In this document: positions 11,791 to 19,744 of the stretch, in pieces
Numbering within the stretch: position 1 is the stretch's first letter
How the letters are laid out: each line of letters opens with the position of its first letter
Assembly: GCA_017591395.1 (NCBI GenBank)
Contig: WEDG01000819.1
Location: 62,001-126,000 of the forward strand
Length of the DNA stretch: 64,000 nt
Direction: 5' to 3'
Source of the DNA: Schistocephalus solidus
Lineage: Eukaryota; Platyhelminthes; Cestoda; Diphyllobothriidea; Diphyllobothriidae
Program-made: the position numbers and the translations under genes
Notes under the pieces: generated by a model
Seen by the model: only the letters and a program-made list of their open reading frames with translations
The model's database searches: none
Told to the model about the DNA's origin: nothing

Positions 11791-12529
11791 AGGCCTGAGT
11801 TAGATCCGGTTGATTGGGAGTGCCAACATGCTCAGTCAGCGTACTATGCAATAGGTTTATACGCTACTCAACATGACCTCTTTCTCAATAAGTCTAATCG
11901 AACCAGTAACCGCAGCATTTGTATTCCCGAATAGCTAAGTTGCTACGAGCTCCTATTTAGAGGGAAGCATAGAACTTAAATGCACCTTCGCCTGTTTATC
12001 TTTAAGATTCCACTCACTATGTGCTCTGACACATCAAACTGACAGTCACAAAACAGAAATAAGATCAATGGGATATGGCACGGCATTCTGTACTTGGAAA
12101 AAGACATGCAGAAAGTGCAAACAGAAGGACACATGTTGTTCTGCTACTTCAGCCATAAATCAATATGATTCCTTACATAGTTCCGCTTTATAACAAGGCC
12201 GCTGCTTAGGATGCACTATAATAATATTTTGAGGGTGCGCAGCGTTGTACAGCGAGCAAAGGATAGATCAGTGACCGTACTACACGCCAACGTAACCTTA
12301 AGTTTATCCGTTGTGCTCGGGTTAGTAGGGTCACACACTACAGTTCGTTGGTGGTAGAAGAACCAAAGTATCCGGACACATTACAACGTTCCAAACGGCG
12401 ACTATTAGGACGCTGCAGTTGTTTCACAACACAGTGGTTTGACTTTTATGATGAAAGCTCGCGCCGAGCGGGTCTCATTCTTACTCCTGTGAATAAAATT
12501 GATCCAGGTCAGCCAGGAGCACATTTGTC

Positions 12530-12760
12530 GAGACGATAAACTATTATGTGACCCCATTTACCCGACAACGAATGCTAACCGTAATGAATACAACGAATAG
12601 GGTTAGGAGTAGGTTGGCGCCCTCTTTTTCTTCATTTAGCCTCATCCATAAAGATCATATTTCTACCGGTCCCATATTAAATGCTGACCTATCCGTCGTT
12701 TCCTGAGCTGGGTCAAACATTACGTTCTTGAGTATGTGTACAACTGACCTACTTATCTCT
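12530..12760 (+). repeat. R3 dispersed repeat
   Basis: This shares ordered words (ACCCGACAACGAA, GGTTGG, TTTCTTCATTTA, CATCCATAAA, GCTGACCTATCC, GGGTCA) with 30640-30860, and partly with 38440-38620. It is a diverged dispersed family with no coding content. The following 12760-13400 shows nothing assignable. Confidence 0.55.
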
Positions 12761-13408
12761 TCTGCCTCAGCACCGAAAAGATGATGAATGGAATAGTTCC
12801 CCCATCACCGCTGGCCTAAACACTGAGACCTGATTTGTAAAGTCTCAAGTGCGGCAAGTTGCGTGAGTTGTGTACAACTCTTCCCAAAGATGAACGAGCA
12901 TTGATGCGCAAACTTGGCCTAGAAAACTAACAGAACCAGGATTACGTTCAGTTCCGCTCAAAGGTGTCAACATTTTGACCGGTAGAAATATTTATGAACA
13001 TATTTTTGCATGCAAAAAGGACACTTTTCTGGAATGAATATTGCGAATAAATACAGGGTGCAGCCTTTGAGCTGCCAATACTTACTCGTGTTAATTTGCC
13101 CCATCATGTTCCATGAGATAGGTCACATGCACTAGGAGTCACAGCGGGCCACCAAACTTTTCTCATTTATTCGCCTAATTCTTGGTCAACAAAACCGAAG
13201 CTGTCAGGTGCCATTAAACAGCTCAAGCTACCAGTATTTCAATCACACTAAAAATAGATAACTAACACGTGCTTGTACAAACTCTACCGGTTACTTAAGC
13301 CTTTTTTGGCTCCTCAACCCCCTTATTATTTGGTTCAATCTTCATCGTGTCCTCGTATAAGTAGACACTATCTTACTGCCTATACGGAGTGGGATTGTAA
13401 GTGTACTA

Positions 13409-13411
<3 letters not shown>

Positions 13412-13485
<74 letters not shown>

Positions 13486-13492
13486 ATATATA
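13412..13492. repeat. (TA)n microsatellite bordering SINE-A array
   Basis: About 80 bp of TA repeats with a few TACA steps. It directly abuts the first unit of the hammerhead/tRNA-like array. Exact length is unreliable. Confidence 0.9.
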
Positions 13493-13631
13493 TGAAGAAA
13501 GAGTGCTGCTCACCGATCTGCTTAAGGAACATGTATGTTCCGTTGTGCGCTGGAGCTCAAATTAGAGACCTCACAGGCGGTCGCATAGCGACGTGTAGCA
13601 TATGATTAAATGGAACCGACAAAGACAAGGA

Positions 13632-13677
13632 GACCGGAATGGCCATTTCTGGCTTATTAGCCGTCATCGGCCAGGTC
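13632..13677 (-). ncRNA. Hammerhead motif, altered core
   Basis: The core reads CCGAUGA instead of CUGAUGA (U4 to C). It is followed by the usual helix II GGCU/AGCC, GAAA and AUGG/CCAU. Helix I pairing is shifted. Probably weak or inactive. Confidence 0.45.
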
Positions 13678-14535
13678 ATACCCAATCCCAAGTGTGGCAC
13701 ACCTGGAATTCGAACCCGCGACCTTTGGTATTTGAGTCGAACGCTCTATCATTGAGCCACGGGCTCGTTGTTTTGTCGGTTGTGATCGGGAATATGATGC
13801 TAGTGTGGGGCTGACCGATGTGCTTAAGGAACATGTATGTTCCGTTGTGCCCTGGAGCTCAGACTAGAGCTCTCGCAGGCGGTCGCATAGCGACGTGTAG
13901 CATATGAAAGAGTGGAACCGACAAAGACAAGGGAGACTGGAATGGCCATTTCTGGCTTATTAGCCGGCGTCAGCCTGTCATACCCAATACCAAGTGGGGT
14001 ACATCTGGGCTTCGAACCCGCGACCTTTGGTAATTGAGTCGAACGCTCAACCATTGATCCACGGGCTCGTTGTTTTGTCGGTTGTGATCGGGAATATGAA
14101 GAAAGTGTGCGGTTCACCGATCCGCTTAAGGAACATGTATGTTCCGTTGTGCCCTGGAGCTCACATTAGAGCCCCCGCACGCTGTCGCATAGCGACGTGT
14201 AGCATATGAAAGAGTGGAACCGACAAAGACAAGGGAGACCGGAATGGCCATTTCTGGCTTATTAGCCGGCGTCAGCCTGTCATACCCAATACCAAGTGGG
14301 TACATCTGGGCTTCGAACCCGCGACTTTGGTAATTGAGTCGAACGCTCAACCATTGATCCACGGGCTCGTTGTTTTGTCGGTTGTGATCGGGAATATGAA
14401 GAAAGTGTGCGGTTCACCGATCTGCTTAAGGAACATGTATGTTCCGTTGTGCACTGGAGTTCACATGAGAGCCCTCGCAGGCTGTCACATAGCAACATGT
14501 AGCATATGATAGAGCGCAACCACGAAGACAAGGAA

Positions 14536-14580
14536 GACCGGAATGGACATTTCTGGCTTATTAGCCGTCATCAGCCAGTC
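14536..14580 (-). ncRNA. Hammerhead motif, complete core
   Basis: GACUGG, CUGAUGA, GGCU/AGCC with loop AAUA, GAAA, then AUGU and CCAU (one helix III mismatch), U17 and CCGGUC. Core and helix I are intact. Confidence 0.6.
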
Positions 14581-14945
14581 ATACCCAATCCCAAGTGTGG
14601 CACATCTGGGATTCGAACCCGCGACCTTTGGTAATTGAGTCGAACGCTCTAACATTGAGCCACGGGCTCATTGTTTTGTCATTCCGGTCTTCCTTGTCTT
14701 TGTGGTTCCACTCTATCATATGCTACACGTCGCTATGCGACCGCCTGCGAGGGCTCTAATGTAAGCTCCAGGGCACAACGGAACATGCATGTTCCTTCAG
14801 CAGATCGGTGAGCCGCACACATTCATCATATGCCCGATCACAACCGACAAAACAACGAGCCCGTGGCTCAATGGTAGAGCGCTCGACTCAATTACCAAAG
14901 GTCGCGGGTTCTAATCCTAAGTATGCCACACTTGGGATTGGGTAT

Positions 14946-14990
14946 GACTGGCTGATGACGGCTAATAAGCCAGAAATGGCCATTCCGGTC
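14946..14990 (+). ncRNA. Hammerhead ribozyme motif, best consensus copy
   Basis: Positions: GACTGG 14946-14951 (helix I), CTGATGA 14952-14958 (core), GGCT 14960-14963 with loop AATA and AGCC 14968-14971 (helix II), GAAA 14973-14976, loopless helix III ATGG/CCAT 14976-14983, T 14984 as nucleotide 17 of an AUU triplet, and CCGGTC 14985-14990 closing a 6-bp helix I. The C/A pair at the base of helix II is unusual; most hammerheads have G-C there. A loopless helix III suggests the motif works best as a dimer. Confidence 0.7.
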
Positions 14991-15246
14991 TCCCTTGTCT
15001 TTGTCGGTTCCACTGTATCATATGCTACATTTCGCTATGCGACCGCCTGCAAGGGCTCTAATGTGAGCTCCAGGGCACAAAGGAACATACATGTTTTTTC
15101 AGCAGATCGGTGAGCCGCACACTTTCATCATATGCCCGATCGCAAACGACAAAACAACGAGCCCGTGGCTCAATGGTAGAGTGTTCTACTCAATTACCAA
15201 AGGTCGCGGGTTCGAATCCAAGGTTTGCCACACTTGGGATTGGGTA

Positions 15247-15292
15247 TGACTGGTTGATGACGGCTAATAAGCCAGAAATGGGCCATTCCGGT
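15247..15292 (+). ncRNA. Hammerhead motif, C3 altered
   Basis: As the 14946 copy, but the core begins UUGAUGA and one extra G interrupts helix III. Likely inactive. Confidence 0.4.
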
Positions 15293-15315
15293 CTCCCCTT
15301 TGTCTTTGTCGGTTC

Positions 15316-15317
<2 letters not shown>

Positions 15318-15354
<37 letters not shown>
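15318..15354. repeat. (TA)n microsatellite
   Basis: Borders the last plus-strand SINE-A unit right after GTCGGTTCCAC. A second tract lies at about 15404-15448. The 50 bases between them are unassigned. Confidence 0.9.
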
Positions 15355-15357
<3 letters not shown>

Positions 15358-15402
15358 TCTGTCATAGTCCATAACTGCCCCTCATGTTTCTTCAGAGATG
15401 AG

Positions 15403-15450
<48 letters not shown>

Positions 15451-15526
15451 CTAATTGAAGCGAAAATGCGCGTCCCCGGGCATAAATCAGAAGAAGAGGC
15501 GATCACGGGAACAATAGGTTTAATAT

Positions 15527-15567
15527 CCTGACGTTTCAAAAATCAAACAAGATTCCATCGTCGGAGG
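15527..15567 (-). ncRNA. PLE1 hammerhead-like motif
   Basis: Minus-strand copy of the 19704-19744 motif: CCU, CCGACGA, hairpin GGAAUC/GAUUUU, GAAA, CGUC, AGG. It carries five T before GAAA. Confidence 0.5.
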
Positions 15568-15680
15568 TAGGTTCAGTACGGCGCCTCACAGTATTTATGG
15601 GTTCTGAACATGCTGACTCTACAGCTATTCGTGCAGGGTGCACTGCAGGGGGGTGGGGGAGTTAATGGCTGTCCTACTGA

Positions 15681-16768
15681 TCATTGATTTGTTTCTCCCT
15701 CGCCTCGCCTGGGGGCTGTGTCGGGATGGCAAAGTGTCATTGACCTCGTCTGCATTGCCCGCGTTTGTTGTCCCGGACCCGCATGTCTGTTTCTCGTGCC
15801 CTCGTTTGCATCTGTCCGTGCACGTCTCATCGGTGGTTGCTGAGTCGTTGCCGGTGTCTCCATTCTATCGGGTTGGAGACGCCCATCATCGGTGTTCGTA
15901 CGCAAACTATGTTCACCTGCGTCCATGTTCATGCCTGGCCGGAGGTCTTGCTGGTTCGTGTTCTCCGCGGTTATCACATCGAATGTGTTGGTGTGTTGCA
16001 TAGGTTCACCCAGGCATGTGTTCTGGCTCGTTATGCGTTTGCTCGCGACCGCGAACAGTTTGAATTCTTGCCTGCGATTCTGTTGATTGAGTCGCACTCG
16101 TAAGGCCTGGTAGGCCACCGGGAGAATCGTACAGCGGTTAATGGAAGAAGGTATGGTGTGCCAGGCTTCGAGCGTTTCTCTGGCTGTTTGGTCGATACCT
16201 CGGCCTAGGATTTCGGCGTCATGGAAAGAAAAGGTGTGTCCAGAGGCCGCACAGTGTTCCGCCACCAACGAGAGCTGATCCATCCTTCTTACGGCCCTTG
16301 CGTGCTCACTCATGCGGGTCTGTAGTCGCTTACCGGTCTCTCCGACATAGTTCGCCTCACAGGAACCGCACTGAACACGATAGACGACGTTCGCCGTTTC
16401 GCCGCGTGACAGGGGGGCCTTGGGTCTCATGACCAGACGTCTTATTGTCGCCTCAGGTTTGTGGGCGACGCCGATCCCCAATGGTTGTAAGAGACGCGCA
16501 ACAGCTTCAGATACGTTCTCGATATATGGCATTGCCCGCCACACTTTCAGTGGTTCTATCACTGGTCTTATAACTTGCCTCGGATGTCTGCTGCGTTCTA
16601 TGAAGCTACGAGGATAACCGTTGGAGGTGAACATTCGTTGAAGATAGTGGAGCTCGGCTGCTTTGTCGCCTTTCTCGCTACAATGAGTTTCCGCCCTTTT
16701 GTAAAGCGTCCGTACGCAGCTACGTTTGTGGCACAATGGGTGGTTACTTTGGTAACTGAGGACTTGAC

Positions 16769-16773
<5 letters not shown>
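15681..16773 (-). pseudogene. PLE1 ORF remnant: C-terminal half with GIY-YIG endonuclease
   Basis: The frame stays open through the Cys/His linker (CHKRSC, ETHC), the GIY-YIG region (CGSC, YVGETGKRL, RMSEH) and the catalytic-Glu region (RETLEAWH). The extreme C-terminus differs from the full copies because of small indels. Upstream, the frame runs by accident through the TA repeat into a fragment of a neighbouring end region (residues ASSSD). The reverse transcriptase core is missing, so this copy could not be autonomous. Confidence 0.75.
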
Positions 16774-16809
<36 letters not shown>

Positions 16810-16814
<5 letters not shown>

Positions 16815-17080
16815 AGAAGAGGCGATCACGGGAACAATAGGTTTAATATCCCTGACGTTTCAAAAATCAAACAAGATTCCATCGTCGGAGGTAGGTTCAG
16901 TACGGCGCCTCACAGTATTTATGGGTTCTGAACATGCTGGCTCTACAGCTATTCGTGCAGGGTGCACTGCAGGGGGTTGGGGGGTTAATGGCTGTCCTAC
17001 TGATAATTGATTTGTTTCTCCTTCGCCTCGCCTGGGGGCTGTGTCGGGATGGCAAGTGTCATTGACCTCGTCTGCATTGC
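16810..17080 (-). mobile_element. PLE1 3'-end and end-region fragment
   Basis: A minus-strand fragment has the last codons of the PLE1 ORF (17005-17080), the poly-C spacer (about 16970-16985) and the end region down to CTTCTGAT, where it meets (TA)n. It reads as the tail of a further copy in tandem with the truncated copy at 15449-16773. Confidence 0.75.
16851..16891 (-). ncRNA. PLE1 hammerhead-like motif
   Basis: Same 41-nt motif as 19704-19744, on the minus strand, with T5 before GAAA. Confidence 0.5.
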
Positions 17081-17232
17081 CCGCGAATGACCCGTGCTCT
17101 GATCCAGGACTCGCATGTCTGAGGCTGCAGAAATACCTCAGAATTTTGAGCATCATGTCCGAAGTGCATCGTCTCATCGGTGAGATGCTGTAGTCGCTTT
17201 TGACCGGGTTGAGACGCCCATCATCGAGCCAG
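17080..17232. other. Mosaic junction between inverted and direct PLE1 copies
   Basis: Over ~150 bases the sequence alternates between short pieces of PLE1 sense sequence (for example AATGACCCGTGCTCT, AGGCTGCAGAAATACC, TCAGAATTTTGAGC) and short pieces of the antisense C-terminal region (TCGCATGTCTG, CGTCTCATCGGTG, GAGACGCCCATCATCG). After 17232 it is pure sense PLE1. Confidence 0.7.
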
Positions 17233-19731
17233 AGAACTGCGATCTAGACGAGATATGGAGCTGAGAGTTAAATTCCAAAAGTTAAGCCCCACCACCCAAG
17301 ATCACGACGAGACGCTGGTCCACAATTTATCCTCCAAAGAACTTACACCGGTACAGTTTCAAGTGCTAAAACATGAAGCATCCTTCAACACTGCGGATGC
17401 TGATCCGGTTGATCTTGTGGCCACCATTGAGTCGGTCTTAAAGCACTCCCAGGAGGCGGAAGATACAAAGCACCTCATCAGACAACAAGTTACGTCCTTA
17501 CTGTTGACACACAAACCACGTGCAGCTATTCCAAGAATGGAGCAGGATGCCCTCAGGACACTGAACGCTGACAGGAGCATCGTGATACTGCCAGCCGACA
17601 AGGGACGTTCCACAGTAGTACTCGATAAGTCGGAATACCTCCGGAAGGCCAACGCTCTACTCGATGACCGTCATGCCTACCCTCAGGTGCGATGGAGATC
17701 CTATGAAGAAGCTAGTGGCAAAAATCAACGTGACGCTCGCTAGTTTGCAGAGTAACGGGGCCATCTCTAAAGCTGAACGACTGACAATAAAACCTACAGA
17801 TTCGGCCATGGCGAGATTCTATGGGCTGCCCAAAGTACACAAACATGGTGCTCCACTTCGACCCATCATATCCCCTGCGTGGAACACCCACATTCAATCT
17901 GGCCAAATGGCTGTTCCGACGTCTGAAGTGCCTTACACCAGACTCTGATACAACGGTACGTTCAGCCGCCCATTTCTTGGAAAGACTCCGTGGTTTTACA
18001 CCTTAAGGCAGACGAAGTCATGGTATCATTTGATGTTACCTCACTTTTCACCTCAATTCCTCAGAGCCTTGCAATTGAAACTATCAATGACTTGCTTGAG
18101 AACCGTTATGACGAGGTAATCAATAGGCCTAAACGGGCGCACCTCATCCAGCTGCTCACTTTCTGCCTCAAAACCTACTTCACCTTTGAGGGAACGGTCT
18201 ACGAACAGATCAAGGGGACTCCTATGGGTTCACCGCTGTCTGGTTTCATTGCTGAGGCGGTCCTTCAAAAGTTGGAGACACGTGTGTTCACGAAACACAG
18301 ACCAATATTTTGGGTGAGGTATGTGGACGATACTTTCGTCGTTCTCAAGCGCGAAACGGTCACCGAATTTCACGCACTCCTGAACTCTATCTATTCGGAC
18401 ATTCAGTTCACGATGGAGGCTGAGGCCAACAGTCAAATGGCGTTCTTAGACGTCCTAGTCCACCGTAAGACCGACGGCAGCCTAAGGACAACGGTATATA
18501 GAAAGGCGACCAACACGCGTCAAGTCCTCAGTTACCAAAGTAACCACCCATTGTGCCACAAACGTAGCTGCGTACGGACGCTTTACAAACGGGCGGAAAC
18601 TCATTGTAGCGAGAAAGGCGACAAAGCAGCCGAGCTTCATTATCTTAAACGAATGTTCATCTCCAACGGTTATCCTCGTAGCTTCATCGAACGCAGCAGA
18701 CAACCGAGGCAAGTTATAAGACCAGTGATAGAACCACTGAAAGTGTGGCGGGCAATGCCATATATCGAGAACGTATCTGAAGCTGTTGCGCGTCTCTTAC
18801 AACCATTGGGGATCGGCGTCGCCCACAAACCTGAGGCGACAATAAGACGTCTGGTCATGAGACCCAAGGCCCCCCCTGTCACGCGGCGAAACGGCGAACG
18901 TCGTCTATCGTGTTCAGTGCGGTTCCTGTGAGGCGAACTATGTCGGAGAGACCGGTAAGCGACTACAGACCCGCATGAGTGAGCACGCAAGGGCCGTAAG
19001 AAGGATGGATCAGCTCTCGTTGGTGGCGGAACACTGTGCGGCCTCTGGACACACCTTTTCTTTCCATGACGCCGAAATCCTAGGCCGAGGTATTGACCAA
19101 ACAACCAGAGAAACGCTCGAAGCCTGGCACACCATACCTTCTTCCATTAACCGCTGTACGATTCTCCCGGCGGCCTACCAGGCCTTAAGAGTGCGACTCA
19201 ATCAACAGAATCGCAGGCAAGAATTCAAACTGTTCACGGTCGCGAGCAAACGCATAACGAGCCAGAACACATGCCTGGGTGAACCTATGCAACACACCAA
19301 CACATTCGATGTGATAACCGCGGAGAACACGAACCAGCAAGACCTCCGGCCAGGCATGAACATGGACGCAGGTGAACATAGTTTGCGTACGAACACCGAT
19401 GATGGGCGTCTCCAACCCGGCAACGACTCAGCAACCACCGATGAGACGTGCACGGACAGATGCAAACGAGGTACGAGAAACAGACATGCGGGTCCGGGAC
19501 AACAAACGCGGGCAATGCAGACGAGGTCAATGGCACTTGCCATCCCGACACAGCCCCCAGGCGAGGCGAAGGAGAAACAAATCAATTATCAGTAGGACAG
19601 CCATTAACCCCCCCCCACCCCCCTGCAGTGCACCCTGCACGAATAGCTGTAGAGCCAGCATGTTCAGAACCCATAAATACTGTGAGGCGCCGTACTGAAC
19701 CTACCTCCGACGATGGAATCTTGTTTGATTT
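17233..19731 (+). mobile_element. PLE1 copy A (5'-truncated), first of the head-to-tail trio
   Basis: Covers PLE1 from about codon 145 of the ORF to the end region. Shared landmarks with copies B and C recur every 2923-2924 bp. The copy is almost identical to B apart from single-base insertions in homopolymers and a few substitutions near 19100. Confidence 0.85.
17255..19595 (+). CDS. PLE1 ORF, copy A: reverse transcriptase and GIY-YIG, apparent frameshifts
   Basis: Encodes the PLE polyprotein from residue 151 of copy B onward: DKGRSTVV, FYGLPKVHK, RT motif A (SFDVTSLFTSIP), motif B (GTPMGSPLSG), motif C (YVDDTF), then the GIY-YIG domain. The frame breaks near 17683, 17874, 17997 and 18870. 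Each break is one extra base in a C or T run relative to copies B and C, which points to sequencing or assembly error more than to decay. The N-terminal ~150 residues are absent. Confidence 0.75.
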
Positions 19732-19744
19732 TTGAAACGTCAGG
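19704..19744 (+). ncRNA. PLE1 hammerhead-like ribozyme motif
   Basis: Order: CCT 19704-19706 (helix I), CCGACGA 19707-19713 (core; consensus would be CUGANGA, so U4 is C), hairpin GGAATC/GATTTT with loop TTGTTT 19715-19732 (helix II), GAAA 19734-19737, loopless helix III ACGT 19737-19740, C17 at 19741 (GUC triplet), and AGG 19742-19744 pairing with CCT. PLE pseudo-LTRs are known to carry minimal type I hammerheads that work as dimers. The C4 change makes activity doubtful. Confidence 0.55.

Larger units (their letters stand above)
13493..15318. mobile_element. SINE-A/retrozyme array: four minus-strand then two plus-strand ~300-bp units
   Basis: Four head-to-tail minus-strand units repeat with ~300-bp period (ACCGATC/ACCGATG at 13512, 13813, 14116, 14416). 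At about 14680 the orientation flips and two plus-strand units follow to the (TA)n at 15318. Each unit has a tRNA-like core with A-box TGGCTCAATGGTAGAG and B-box GGTTCGAATCC, a hammerhead region, the words CTTTGTCGGTTCCA, and GGAACAT/ATGTTCC as an inverted repeat. The layout matches the schistosome SM-alpha type: a pol III promoter plus a hammerhead in a tandem satellite. Units differ by several percent, so the array is not very recent. Confidence 0.8.
15449..16773 (-). mobile_element. PLE1, inverted 5'-truncated copy
   Basis: The minus-strand copy starts inside the coding region (at the residues TRQVLSYQ, just after RT motif C and the following HRK block). It runs through the GIY-YIG domain and C-terminal tail to the end region, which stops at a (TA)n at 15449 with the same GCAAT boundary as the other PLE1 end. 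Its 5' end also abuts a (TA)n (16774-16810). Identity to the plus-strand copies is high but lower than among those copies. Confidence 0.8.

Noticed and set aside
13412..13520. Open frame with long alternating Ile-Tyr runs
   Set aside because: It is translation of a (TA)n microsatellite. The same applies to similar frames at 15190-15540, 16771-16930, 29125-29441 and 52420-52656.
14116..14160. GGAACAT/ATGTTCC as a steroid-receptor-like response element
   Set aside because: It is part of every SINE-A unit and is better explained as a stem in the repeat RNA than as a regulatory site.
13493..15318. Working tRNA genes in the array
   Set aside because: The cores keep A and B boxes but lack good acceptor stems and clear anticodon arms, and they are embedded in ~300-bp repeats, so tRNA-derived promoters are more likely.
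13493..15318. CRISPR-like array
   Set aside because: Repeats are ~300 bp with tRNA and ribozyme modules and occur in both orientations in a eukaryotic genome. There are no short repeat/spacer units or cas genes.
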